DNA from: Serilophus lunatus
Lineage: Eukaryota > Chordata > Aves > Passeriformes > Eurylaimidae
Assembly: GCA_013399895.1 (NCBI GenBank)
Contig: VXBA01005701.1
Location: 186,001 to 250,000 of the forward strand
DNA length: 64,000 nt
Direction of reading: 5' to 3'
The position numbers and the translations under genes were made by a program. Below, piece after piece: positions 1 to 12,980 of the stretch (position 1 is its first letter; each line of letters starts with the position of its first letter). The notes below the pieces were generated by a model that saw only the letters and a program-made list of their open reading frames with translations, did not search any database and had not been told where the DNA came from.

Positions 1-267
1 GCATCTGTAGGAACTACTTGCATAAGGAAATACTGATGTATCCAGTTTAAACTTAACTGGGCATGGAGGGCAGTCACCTTAGAAACTAAATTCTGTGGTC
101 CATTTGAGTAGCTAGCTCTGAAATTAATAGTTTATGTACAGCTCATACATAAAAATTCAAGAGGAAATGTTTGACGTGGGAGATTGTAAGAGAGAATGAC
201 ATTTCTCACTTTTCAGTCTGAGAAAGCTGTAAGTTTTGTTCACTGAAGTGAGTAGGTGTTTATTTTT
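1..267. other. Non-genic flank, nothing recognised
   Basis: Ordinary AT-rich DNA. I see no repeat family, coding signal or regulatory element here. It is the left flank of the LTR that follows. Confidence 0.6.
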
Positions 268-700
268 GAATAGAATATGAGTTGGGGTTAGAAAGGGAAG
301 TCAGGGCCCTGCTGGGACACAGGGCTGGGATAGAGCAAGTTCTGTAAACACTAGACACGAACATCAGATAAGGGGGACAGAGACGACGAAAACCAGACAT
401 CACAACAGCCTGGAACAACATCTCAAGGTCTCCTAGAAGAGGAGGACGTGCTTCTCTTTGGGGGATGATGGCAGTGAAAGCCCAGCCCTCGAAGGGACGG
501 GGCAGAGAAGAGGGTGGGCTTGGAGCAAGAGGGGCCAACCCGAGCTGTGTGACGGCCGTCACTCGGGAGGGGGATGTAAGCCCGGGACAGGCATGTGATC
601 GGGGAGCGGGGAATTGGAATTAATCTGTAACCCTGCTCCCTGCGCAGGATAAACACACCTTTCTCATAACGAAGCCTGCGTTGTGAGTTCGGTTTCCGCA
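268..700 (+). mobile_element. Solo LTR of an endogenous retrovirus
   Basis: This block differs sharply from its surroundings: it is GC- and CpG-rich, with many CpGs between 385 and 700, while the flanks are AT-rich. It has LTR-like order on the + strand: a GC-rich U3-like part, a GATAAA polyadenylation-type signal at 648-653, then a U5-like tail ending in CA at 699-700. No gag, pol or env coding sequence lies on either side, so it looks like a solo LTR left by recombination. The 3' end is better supported than the 5' end. TG starts at 267-268 or 278 are both possible, and I could not find a convincing target-site duplication. The subfamily is not assigned. An unrelated GC-rich element is the main alternative. 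Confidence 0.55.
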
Positions 701-3004
701 AGTGAAATACCAAAAATTTGACCGCTAAGATTCCTTTTGTTTGCACTAGCCTAGGATAGATTTTGCTCTGAAGAATAAAAAATAAATCCACCTTCACTTA
801 GAAATATCAGTCAGATCTGAATCCAGTGTGTAACATAGCCAATAAGCATGTTTGCAGATCTCACTCTAACTTCTCTGTTAGTATTCATTCAACGCCAACA
901 CTATTTTACAAAAGATGTCAAAACAGCTATCTACTAAGTAGTAGCTTACCCAAAGTACCCACTGATTTAAAAAGTAAGCATGTTCACATTGGTCTTAAAA
1001 TACTGACATAAGGTTACTCTGAAAGAAAGCTGTGCAGAAGCACAACCCTGAAAGAGAGACTTACAATATTCCTTCCCTGTGGTAAAGAAATCTAAACTGA
1101 GATGATCCTGCCCTTGACACAGAAAGAGTTTCTACTCCTGCTGACAGAAGCTCTAGATAGAGAAGTCTTCAGACAGTGTATGGTCCTAGCTCACATACTG
1201 CAGAGGCAAGCTAGTACTGCCCTCCACACTCTGGAAAACATTCTAAAGTCAACAGGAGAAAGGATCCAGAAGGAAATGTCATTGCTTCTTTTACTTTGTA
1301 CCAAGACTTGAGCAATGTAAATGCATAATTCACAATGGAAGAAGAAAGCTCTGACTACTCCAGAAAAATAAGGCAGTTCATTACTGCCTTTTATTTTTTC
1401 ATTCAAAATTTTGTAATATAGCAATTTTTCAAAGATCAACATATTAACCCTAGTAGAAACAATAGCAAGAAGAGGAACGATAAGTGAGTTTGAATATTCA
1501 CTAATTGGAGTTACCAAAGAAAGGTGTTAATCAGTGACAGCTATCTGTTAAAATACGTCCTTTATATTCTGTTCTCTTAAAAATCTTGCAAGAAAGCCCA
1601 AAAGATAGTATGACGTGCTGGCATGTTTATTTCTGTAAATATTGTTTTCTTTTCTCAAGCCCAATGTTGGCAATGGGAAATGATGATTTCCCAGGGGAAA
1701 GTTAGCATGCATTGGGACGTGCCAGAAGATGGGTGAGTAAAACCTCTGTGCTTGTCCACTACGTATGTGTGTAAGTCATTGCTTTTCTGAAGCTCCACAT
1801 AGTTTGCACAACCTCCCCTTTGGTGGTTTTATTTTCTTAATAAAAACTTACTTGGAACAATCACGACGTTTTAATTGAGGACTGGATCAGATTAGAAACA
1901 GAACGCAGAGAGTAGCAGTCGACCTTGCCCTCTGAGAATCTCCTTTTATGCCTACCTGTCTCCCTTTCAGCTACCTACAAATTATTACAAAACCAGAAAG
2001 GCACTCAATTATGGTATTTTTTCAGATAATGTATTTTTTGTAGGTATTGGTGGGATGCAGCAGAGAGTTAATTGTTGAACCTTTGAAATTCTCTTTGGAC
2101 CACATTTTGGGCCAAGCTTTTCTAATGCCAAGTGAATAGTGATTTGTAACAAAACACTTAATCCAGTCAAACCAAGTAACAATTGAGAAACTCCATGAAA
2201 AAAAATCTCTGCCTATCTTTTTGTTGTTTTCCTTTTTTTTCTCTCTCGGGAGTGGTGGTCATTAAATACTCATACTGTATCTATGAGTTTTGTCCTATCT
2301 AACTCCAAGATAAACATGGTAGTGTCTATGGACTATGGTCTGTACCTATGGCAATGCCTGGAAATACCTCTGCATAGCAGCAGATTTCATGTAACACAGA
2401 AAACTAGATCTTCATTCATGCTAGAGTGTATTATCAATAGAGATCATAAGCAGGATGATCATGATCCTGTGGTAGAGATCATAAGCAGGATCTGAAAATG
2501 CAATGCAGGCTGCTTTAACAAAAGTAAATCCCAATTATGTCAATAGACTGTGCTGATACAGGACTTTCTCAGTGACTTAGTCCAAACTTGTTGAATCACC
2601 TCTTGCAGAATTTTGGCTGCCAGAGGTGCTCATACCTCTTCTCCTAGAGCAAACAATCTTCTTTGTCCCAGCTTTTAATAACAAAATCATGCAGTGAAGA
2701 AGATATAAATATGTATTTTAAATTATCACAATTTTCCTCTAGGAGAAGAAAGAACATGACAGATGTTAGTCATCTTGCTCACATAACTGTTAGAAGGCGG
2801 TCTGATATCACAGTGTTGGGTAACATATGAAAAGAGAATATGAAGCTTGAAAACTTTCAAAATACATTTAGAACTTTTCTAACCTGCATTTTGTCTTACA
2901 TATTATTTTTATCTATTAATAGGGGCAAGATTATCAACACCATGGTATTTGAACAACCCCCAGGAATGGAAGAGTGGTGCGAGTCCTGTAGCAACTTGTG
3001 CTTC
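701..3004. other. Non-genic stretch
   Basis: No gene or transposon is recognised, apart from the short direct repeat listed at 2438-2491. There is a pyrimidine-rich tract near 2219-2246. Short open frames on both strands have no recognisable content. Confidence 0.55.
2438..2491. repeat. 19-bp direct repeat, 35-bp period
   Basis: The sequence TAGAGATCATAAGCAGGAT occurs at 2438-2456 and again, exactly, at 2473-2491. The 16 bp between the copies include the palindrome GATCATGATC. This is a local duplication with no known family. Confidence 0.85.
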
Positions 3005-3115
3005 TCTATTCCTCATTGTCAGATGGAGAACCAGAAAGACAGAGAGGTTATCTTGCCTTTACAAATTCACAATCTGTGACAAACCTGGGAGAAAGCTGTG
3101 ATTTCTTGCCTGATG
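3005..3115 (-). mobile_element. MIR-type (CORE-SINE) relic
   Basis: Read on the + strand, this carries the reverse complement of the familiar MIR landmarks in the right order. First comes a segment like the 'cagatgaggaaactgaggcacagagaggtt' core (3020-3050 region), then a 'cttgcc' segment, then 'ctgtgacaaacctgggag', then 'gatttcttgcctgatgg'. The order and spacing fit an inverted MIR/amniote CORE-SINE with heavy divergence. It is non-autonomous, Pol III-derived and long dead. A profile search would confirm the subfamily. Confidence 0.6.
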
Positions 3116-6100
3116 GGAAACCATAACAGTTTAGCTATAGCAGTCACCACATCCATTCTTGGTCTCTCGTTAAATCTCTCCATCACTCAGCATGTTCTCA
3201 TTTAACTGACTGTACCATTTCTTTCTCGGCTTCCAAGCACCCTCCCAAATATCATAACAGCTGTTCTTCACTAAAGCCAATTTCACACAAGTGTTTTTCT
3301 TTCCAAGTTTTTCTTCTGCATGTGTAAGGAATAGTAGATCACCGAAAGGTGTTCACACCTATTACACTCTTTCACGGCTCTGTTCTAATCAACTCTTGTG
3401 GTTCAGAGTTTCCACAATTTTAATTGACTCTTATTGGATCACTTTATAATGTTTTGCTCCTTCATTTTCTACTGTCTTCTTCTGTCACTCAGCAAATTGC
3501 TTGTAAAAAATAGTAGAGCACTGCCACTCAATATCAGCACTCTCTTGAATGGATTATTGAGTTAAATTAGCCTTTTGAAGCCTATAGATTCAATATGCAT
3601 CATATAGAAGTTAGAAGTTAATGTAACTTTCAATAGTGGGTTTCCTAAAGAGCTACATAGGAAAGAGTAATGACTATAAAGGAAGGAGCTTAACAGTAAA
3701 TATGGCTGTTCTCAAACATCATGTAATGCGGAAGATGCTCCAAGCCTTCATGAGGTCAGAGACACAGATGCAGAATTGAGGTGATGCAGAAGAACCAGCT
3801 ATAAGATTCCACTGTTTCTCATATGAGCTGTTTCTATACAGGGCACAGGACATAGGAAACAACCTGTTACCTGCCTTAAGGAAGTGGATTATCTTGACTG
3901 CTTTTTGTTTTATGATTTTGCATCTAATTTGAACAGAAGTTGTGGGTTTGTGGAATTCATAATTTTTGTTGACTTTCTAATTTTTTTTCTTCCTTTGTTA
4001 AAGTTTTTCAAGTACGTTTTCCTGCACAGGGGGATAGAAAAGTGCACTACTCAATACTGATATTTGAAATTTTACTTGACTTAGCTGGAACTAGCTATAC
4101 AAATCACAAGGATTACTTTCTGTTCCCATATTGTTTTAGCACTACTGTTATTAAAAAAACCAAACCCAACAATCTTTATAATCAGACCTGAGGCAATCTC
4201 AGTCATTTAAAAACTGAGAAAAGTTTATATTTTTAGGAGAAAAAAATGAACTTAACTTTTTCTCTTCTTTTCCATTTTGACATTTTTTTACCACACAGAT
4301 TAGAAATTAGAAAAAAAAAAGGGTTTGGAAGAAATATTGGCTAAGTACATACATAGGTCACAGTTCTGATTTTGTTATTTGTTGCTTTAGTGCAAGGAAT
4401 GACCTTGATTATCTCTTAAAAGAGCAGCCCTAGCAGCCCCCTCCTCTCTGACATCACGAATCTATAATTTCCACTGCTATCCCATGGTATAAACTTACCA
4501 CTGACTTGCTTATAACATGCCTGTTCTGAGCCCTTCCCATGTCTTCGCTCACGAAGCCTAGCCATGATGATAGGGGACATTGCTAGTTCATTGTGAATCC
4601 AAATCCTGGAGACGATTTGTTGTATGAGACTCTTAGACTGTGTTTTTACTTATCCGTTTACATTTCCATCCTTCATTGGTGCAGAGGAAAGCCAGAAAAT
4701 CCGGAGGGAGTGCACCCTAATGGCTCAGAAATCAAAAACAAACAAAAGAGCATAAGGTTTTCTTAAAACCATTCCCTAGATTTCCCTGACTCATGTTTTT
4801 TTAACATTGGGGAGTGACTGTAATGTCAGCTCATCAAATTGTTTTGCTCCTAATAGTGCGTAAGTCAGAATTTCAGGAGACTGTAATGAAATGAACTACA
4901 TCCAAAAAATCCAGACAGTTGTGCAACTGCAAGCCAATGACTTGTTTGAATCTGTCTTATCTTAAATATATCATGGAATGTCAACTTTCTGAGGTCTTCT
5001 CTATCCTTTTGTAGTTTCATTGACAGTCATTCCTCTGCCCATTTATAAGCACAAGAAAAAACTAGGAACTACTGAATCACTGGCACATGATTTTTACATG
5101 GGAAAAAAACAAGTTGTTGCCCAGTGCATTCTTTATTTCCCATAAAGAAAAAGCATTGGGAAATATGAACATTTGGGTGCTGCCCACAAAAATGCAGTGA
5201 ATTATCCCTCATTCTCCACTGTGCTGTTTCCGAACACTTGAGAAGGTAATAAAAAGCCCTACTGCCTATATTTTGCACTGTATCCAATTATACATTTTAG
5301 TAATAAAATCTAAGTGTACTTAACTATATACACATTTCTTTAACTAATACATTTTATTGTTACACATAGATTTGCAGCTGTTAACTGCTTTAAGCAGGAT
5401 CTCTTCACGTTATTGGTGACGTCTGTGTTTTTTTTGATCAAATGCTACTTCTCTGAGCCACTTTATTAACATCACAGGCAGGTGAATTATTTAAGGATTA
5501 GAATGAAACACCCCTTAGTAAAACTTAACTTACTTCAGATTAGTGCTTTGGCATTACTTAGTGGAGCTGCTGTGATAGAACTTGACAGTGAATGTGAATC
5601 AGTAATATACTATATATATGATATACCTGCAAACCTACAATGGTCAAAACCAGATTCACCATGTAATGAAAAGCCTTATATGATATTTTTCTCCTTCTCT
5701 GAAATGAGGAGAAGAGGAAGGAAAATAGACAATTTTTAGTGTAATAGAATCACAAGTCAGTGATTCATTAATCCTGTTCTATCTTGTGCTCATAAATGGA
5801 TAGAGATGATCCTCTGTGAAATGGTATCTTCATAAATTTCCTTTTCAAGTGATAATTCAAGTTAGTATTAAGTCAAACAGGTTCCCCTTTGTCAAAATTT
5901 CCAAGGAACAGTTCTTTCCAGTCCAAAAAATTTTAATATCTGTAATTGAAACAGAACCCTAATTTTTGAGTGGCAGTACCACAAGTTGGGCATTTCCTGC
6001 ATTTCTAGATCTCACCCTGCACTAGCATGTAGTTTTATGTTTGTCCTTTGAAAGCATTGAAAAAAAAAAAAGGTAACATTTTGGCAATATATATTAGAAC

Positions 6101-8670
6101 TTCAGATTTTTTCTGGCAATCTTTTCCCTCGAATATTTTTGACTGCTCCATTTGGAAGTAATGGCCATGACACAATTAAACCGGCCCTCACAAAAGATGC
6201 TGTCATCTAAATCAGGCTATCTATGCAGAGTCATATTTTTCTTACCACTGTAGTTGAAGCTATATGTGTGGTCAATTTACACTGTTTTCCTCTGAAATTC
6301 ATCCCATGACTTTAACCAGTACAAAAACTCCATGTCACCTAAATCCCACTGTATTTCAATGAGTTATGCGTGGCACACAGACAGCACAAGCTGGGCTCTG
6401 TGGAATGTTTATTAAAGATGTTAAAGTTGCCTCCTGCATCAGAGGATGCAAGAAGGAGTTTTTGAGGAACTTAGTGCAACCGTTTGGGAAGCCTGAGTTC
6501 ATAACTGTAAATGCGCTAGTTGTATGATCTGTCAGGTAAGGCTGTGCAGAACACACCAAGTACAATTTGCATAGGTTTTGGAAACTGGAGCTGGTGTGCT
6601 CACTTTGGGGCATTCCCTCCTCTATCTGTGCTTTGAGTTTCAGTATTGCACGAACCTGAAAACTCAAAGTGAAACTGGCCATAGCCATGCACACGTCATC
6701 ACCCTATTGCAAGCAATGACTCTGTTAGTGCTGGTACAAACCAAAGTGTCTCCAGTCTCAGCCACAGGCTCTGCAGGAGCCATGCTCTGCAAAGAGGAGA
6801 CTTTGACCAGGGACAATGCTGTAAGTCAGCTGGTGCCCAACTGCGCCATGTACTCACATGCACAGCCCAAGTTTCTTTGCAGGACTCCTTCCTGTATGAG
6901 TCTGACATGTTTTAAGATGGGAGATTTATGAGGGAAGAGAATGGATAAACTGGGTGAAAAAAAAAGTTTACTAGTCATTACAAATATCAAGGATTTCATG
7001 TTCAGAGGTAAAAGCAAGGTAGATTTCAGCTCTGTGGTCTGAAGAATTTTTACAACTCAGCTAAATAGAGATATTTTTTCATTTTGTAGAAGGCTCCATT
7101 TTGGTTCATATCAAAGAGCCTGAATGCTTTAAACTAAAGTTAAAATTATGTACAACTTTAATGTGTTTAAAAACCTACAAGATGCCTTTATACTTAAACT
7201 AGTTTTGAATAAGGAATTTCTGCTAAAAATATAAATGTGTTTATAAGATGGACACAAGCATTGAGAAAGGTAGTTCTTTCCATAAAAATCCAATGACAAT
7301 TAAATGAGCAAGAGCAAAAATTGGGGTTTTTTTCCAATTTTCTAACAAAACAGCAGAACAGCTATTCTGATTTTCAGTTTTGTAAGAAATAAATAAGAAC
7401 TTCCAACAGATGAAAGCCAATGAATAAAAGAAATCAAATCTTTGCTATGTAAATCAGCACAATTCTGATGTTTTCACACAACGATAATTTATTACTCTAA
7501 ATAAAGATTCCAAGTTTACAGATAATATGGATAATTGTTGAAATTCCTCTACAGCTGCTTCAGATGTTCCTTAATCAAGTCCCTCAACAACTGTCATCAC
7601 TGACTTTTTTTCTGTCTTGTCCATTAAAAAAAAAAAGGCAGAGAGTGAAAATTTCATCAGTAGAAAAGAACAATCACTTTTCCCTTACTATTATATCAAG
7701 ATATTATATAATTACAAAGCAAGCCAACCTACAACTAAATAGCCAGAGTAACTATTTCTACTTGAGAGGACCCAAACTCATAGTTGTAAGAAACAAATAC
7801 CAAATTTCTAGTAAAGAGACGTGGGTAGTTACTCTCCATTTTGATTCTGTAGAGACCAGATATAGAGTTTAGTTCTTTGACTGAGTAACCCTCATATTTG
7901 TAGATGTGAATACTTAGGATTTGCCTTTCGAATCCAGATAGAATTGTTCATTCTGCTGAATCATTTAAACCAGCTAAGGAAACTCCCAGCTGGAAAATAT
8001 AAAAAACTTTGCCTTTTCAAAATTATGCCTTCTCAAACACTTTTCAGAAGTTGCCACATTTATTGCTATATGCTCAATAGAAATAAGTCCAAATTGTTTT
8101 CATGCCCAGTACCTTATCTAAACAAAATTACATTACCTGCTAGTTGTTAGGGACTAAATAACCATTTCTCTGGTTCTTTAGCTGACTTTTGGGATCCTGT
8201 AAGTAGCTTGTGCTGCATTTGTTCTTTTCAGATTTCCCTCAACTATATCTTTCACAAGGCAATCATGTCTCAGATCTGATCGCAGAATGAGTACAGTGTT
8301 GATCACAAGAGGCATACAGACTCCATGAATGAAGCAGACTGAGAGAAACCTTCTGGACACAGGCACATATACACACTTGTGCACGTACACATATGGGGGT
8401 ATAAAGAAACACATGGAGTACTAACAGAACCCTTGGAGGCTTTCTTTTTTGTTTGTTTATTTTTAAATTGCCAGGGAATCAAAAGGAGAAATAACCTGTA
8501 GTTTCCAACCAATCAGGCAAGAAGCGAGAGAAAAAGTTTTGATGGGTAGAAAATTTGGTGTGGGATGGAGTCAGGCTCACAAGACAATCCAAGGATCAGG
8601 GAAGTCATGAGGAGCTCTTGCCTTATGTAAATAGGTAAATCTGGTTCAGAATGATCAGTTAGTTTGCCCT
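3116..8670. other. Non-genic stretch
   Basis: No gene or transposon is recognised. Homopolymer A runs occur near 4311 and 6060. A less AT-rich patch at 6360-6930 has overlapping open frames on both strands (up to 117 codons), with no domain, splice signal or recognisable family. I read these as chance. Confidence 0.5.
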
Positions 8671-8740
8671 AGAATTGTGTAATCATTAAAGTTAGAAAAG
8701 ACTTATGAGATCATTAAGTCAAACCATCGCCACTATTGGT
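8671..8740 (-). mobile_element. CR1 LINE 3'-end fragment
   Basis: On the + strand this reads as the inverted 3' end of a CR1 element: 'aatcattaaagttagaaaagactt..gagatcattaagtcaaaccat'. It matches the common avian CR1 3'-UTR segment with scattered substitutions. Only about 70 bp are convincing, consistent with the usual 5' truncation of CR1. Similarity fades after the 'aaaccat' near 8726. Confidence 0.7.
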
Positions 8741-8821
8741 GGATATCAATGTGATAACACAACACAAATCCCAGCCTATGATGCCATAGATGAGAAGACA
8801 ACTTGAAATTTGGAGAGGAAA

Positions 8822-8864
8822 ATTTCACATGCTTGTGGTTGTATGACTACAACCATTTCACATG
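8822..8864. repeat. Hairpin between 10-bp direct repeats
   Basis: An 8-bp perfect inverted repeat (TGGTTGTA at 8836-8843 and TACAACCA at 8848-8855, 4-nt loop) sits between two copies of ATTTCACATG (8822-8831 and 8855-8864). It lies about 80 bp beyond the CR1 relic. No function is inferred. Confidence 0.7.
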
Positions 8865-11500
8865 TTATAGGAGTACCACCTTCTCAGCCCATGTTAAGGA
8901 GAGGTCTAAAACCCAGTGGATTTGCAGGTGATATGACCCTGTCCACCTCTTAAACTTTCTACCTAATTGCGCATGGTTTTGAACACATAGAGAGAATCTT
9001 TGCCATGTGATTGCTACTCAGACACTGTCTCTGTAATTTAGATTATGAAAGGCTTGTGGTGACTTTCAGGTTTTGTCATCAATAGCATGTTTTTGTCGTG
9101 GGTGTTGTAGATATGCCAAGCCCAGTACATTACGATGAGACAATGAACTATTTCAGGTATTCTGCTGTAACAACTTTGCCACACTTAATTAACTCACAGA
9201 TTAATCAGTGGGAAGAACAATCTGAAGTATATAAACATGAAGTAGACATGCCTGACCTTCTGGGGAAAAGAAGGAGGTAAGGTACCCCTGGAACTCCTGC
9301 CTCAAGAGATATGCACCTCTTAGAGCCTCATGGAAGAGTAATGTGCATATAACATCCTGCTTCTTCTGTTGGTATTCTGGCAACTGGTGTCACAGTGCAC
9401 GTACAGCAAATACACAACCTTGCTCCACCTCCTTCTCTGAGGTATATGTTTGTTGGGATAATAAACCCCTCTTGAACCTTTATCTTCAGGAAATGGTCAC
9501 ACATAGGCCTAAACAGTGACTGGCATTTGTCCTTTGCATATTTACAAAAGATTTTTCTCCATCCTACCCTTCTTCTCATCACTCTGCCTCTACTAGGCTT
9601 TACTAAAGCTGTTCAGGCTGTTCCACCTGGTGGTCTTTGGGCGTTTGGATGAGAGTGGTGACATGGTCATGCTTTGCATGTGATTGAAATCTTGGCTAGT
9701 TTTTCTGCTCTCTTATCCTCTTCCTCTAATATTCAGTGCTTACTTGAATTTATAGTGATAGAATGTGCTTTATTGTTTGGGCAATGAGGACCAGTCAGAT
9801 TAGACAAAAGAACTCTATCTTTATTTAAGTAGAGGGTAGAAATTCAATGCCATAGTAAAGCTGAGCCTGAAAATCACCATTCCCTCTGGAGAGGTAGCAT
9901 ACCACAGGACGGAACTGCTAAGCCCCGATCTCATCTTTGAATGGAGATCAACTCTGGTGTATCGAAGTAGCAAAGAGTGGATGACTCAGTTTCCTGCAAG
10001 TACAACCGTAATTACACTACACGGTGCAGCCCAGGTGGTGAAATGTTCCATGCTTGACCCTAATGGGCAGTGTTCAGGATGTTGGTCAATACTCTTCAAA
10101 CAAAAACAAGCTGCAGTGTGTTCTATAAAATGAGGAATGCAGCACAGACAGTTGGGTCTGTGCCACAGAAAGGCCAGTGGTAGCAGTGACTAAGAATTTT
10201 ATACTGTGTTGAGTAATACCACTCTGCAAGGCGATGCAGGAGAAGGAACAATTTAGCACAGAGTATACTCAGATTTATAGAAAATCAGCTTCATGGAAAC
10301 TGCCAACAGAGCAGTAGTGATGGGTTTGCATTATGTGAGCACTGCAGAAAAGCAAAACAATGCTGGGAAACAGATTAGTTTTCTTCTCAGCTACGATGCA
10401 TAGACGAAACTTTTATTAAGACATGTCATTTAGCTCTGGCAGCAGCTTGGAAATTACCTCCTAAAATTCTGATGACCTAGGGCCTGCCCCTTTTCCCACT
10501 GCAAGTATTTGTAAGTCAGTATACAGTGAATTGGTACAACTAAGCTTTCAGGGCTTAAAGGTTCAATAAGAGATTGCCCACATGCAAACTGAAGACGGAG
10601 TTGTTATGCTCTTTCTTTCCAGTGCAGCTGCATGCACGGAGTGGGGAAATATATAATCACTACCAGTTTCTTGGCAGTTACTCTCATAAGTTAAGAAGAT
10701 AATTGCCATGTTGAGCCATGTGGTCCTTGTAGCTCATGTATACAGCTCTTATTCAATTCATGTAGATTTGCCTGGCAGGAGTGAAGGCAGTGTAGGATCA
10801 CCCTTACACTTTCTCAGAAGTAGAGGAGGGAGATGAAATCATGCTTTTGCCTTTGGAAATTGAAAATCTCCGTTCTTCCCCAGCTGACAGCTGTGCTGTG
10901 TTTCTAGGTGCAGCTGTGCCATAAGCTTAGTTTTACATCTATGAGCTTTTTCTGAAAAGTGGAGGACTGATGAAGACTCTGTTCTGTGAAAGTCCAGTTA
11001 AGAAGAGATCGCATACCAAGATCACACAGACTTGAAAGAAGTGGGGGTTGTTTTGGTTTTGGGGATTTTTAGGCCATTCTGGCCATTTCAATAGTGGAAT
11101 GTACTTCTAGAAATAACGTGGGGAATGGTAATATCTTTTATTACACAAACTGGGGAAAACCAGACAACTTTCAAGACAGACCAGCTCTTCCTTTAATACA
11201 AACAAGCACATTCATAAACTCTGGTTTATCATATAGCTGGCTGCATTGGTGTCTCCTTTGTTTCATTTTTTCCACTACCGGTTTTTGTGCACCTGAGTGC
11301 CTGCAGTGATGCCAATTTTAGGATGTTTTTAGACACACATGAGCTAACACATTCTGTGCTCTTATCAACTCTACATTTTAAAGGAAATTATTCCAGAACT
11401 CACCTCAAGTAAAGAAAAATGAAAGGCAGACACTTATTTCTAGTTAATTCATTAAGAGAAAGAAAAGAGCACAATATTGCAAATGTTGTCTTTTTATCAC

Positions 11501-11514
11501 ATGTACATGTACAT
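11501..11514. repeat. 14-bp perfect palindrome ATGTACATGTACAT
   Basis: The sequence equals its own reverse complement. Further GTACA copies follow at once (11516-11520) and near 11622 and 11659. It is probably a short AT/GT simple-sequence patch. Confidence 0.75.
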
Positions 11515-12958
11515 TGTACATCACAATACACATTGTTGCTTCTAAGTTATTTGCAAAATTTACTGCAAATTATATCTTTAAAATTGAGACAGTGTGCGTG
11601 TTTAGAAAATAATTCCATATAATGTACATGTATTTTGTAAAACATTTAAGCACAATATATGTACAAATTTCAAAGTATATACTATAGGAAAGTGCTGATT
11701 CTACCTACCTTGCTGCAAAATTAATTATGCCTCAGTATTTTCAGATGGTGGCATACGGTCTTACAGATTTCCAACAACACTGTTGTTATTCCCTTCAACC
11801 ATGATAATATCATGTGGCTCCAGTTAATATGAGAGCCTGTAATTAAAAATTACAATGGTAAATACTATAACTACACAGTAAGAGACTTGTCTTGAAAATC
11901 CTAAACAGCTGGCAGGAGTGGATTTAATACAATTTACGCTAATAATTGTTGAAGAGTTTGCATGCATAGGCTGGAGCTGTGGTCAAACCTTACTTTCAGG
12001 TCTGGAGCTTAACCTTTTGTATCTGCTGCATGACAGCAAACAATCTGTATTTCTCTCTGCATTTCACATCTCATCACACTAAGACCACGCATGTAGCAGA
12101 TGTTATTTTCAGTGCTTAAACTTATTTTTGCTCTTACATGGCATGCAGTCTGAAAATGCCCATGGTTGGATTTTATTGTGCCATTTTGACAGATCACATA
12201 AGGTTTATTGTAAGTTCTGCCAGTGCAATCTGACAGGAAGGTCCTAATGAATTTTTGCATGAATCTGTGACTGAAAAATTGCCATCTGAGAGCTGAATAT
12301 TTTACTGACCTCTGGCTCCTATCAGTTTTGAATGCACACTTGTAGAAACATGTACTCAACACACTTTTGACAATGTGTGAAAATAATTGATGAATACTAT
12401 TTTTCTTTCCACTTTGGCTGCTATTCACAGCAGTCTGCATAATTTTAAATTTGTAGATGTGTGGAATAACAGAAGGCTTTTAAATTAAGAAAAAAAATCT
12501 GTTTTGCACTGTCTGAGTGCAGCAAACCATCTTATTTAATTTAGCCCACTATGTACTTATTTTTCATGGTTTATTTTTTGTAACCAGTAGATCTCCCTGA
12601 TGTGATACTTCTTGTAGTCACACAAATACCATCACCGGTAAAATCAAGAAACCAGAAAGGAACATTAGGAAGAAGGGAAAGAGGGAATCATTTATTGCAG
12701 AATTTTTACAGATATTATTTATTATTTATGTGGATTAAGATATCTGTGCACTGTATTGACATCCAGATATATACTTTCAACTGTGATAGTCAGACTAAAT
12801 GTGTCCTGAGAGGATCAACTTTTTATCATCTGTAGTTTCTGAAAGTAACTTGGCCTTCAGGTTCTTGAAATGAGCCTGGATGAATGAAGCTTTATTTTAA
12901 ATCAAGGTAATTTTTCAGTAAGTGTATTGCAGTTTATGGTCTTGAAAGGAAGCAGATT

Positions 12959-12980
12959 AACAAGCAAACAAGCAAACATA
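12959..12980. repeat. Simple repeat, (CAAGCAAA)-like
   Basis: An AACAAGCAAAC unit is repeated in tandem about two and a half times with no interruption. It is a short microsatellite-like tract. Confidence 0.7.

Noticed and set aside
6356..6931. Open frames on both strands in a less AT-rich patch
   Set aside because: Openness on both strands at once and the lack of any domain argue for chance.
12009..12440. 143-codon open frame, - strand
   Set aside because: Composition matches the surrounding AT-rich DNA and no motif is visible.
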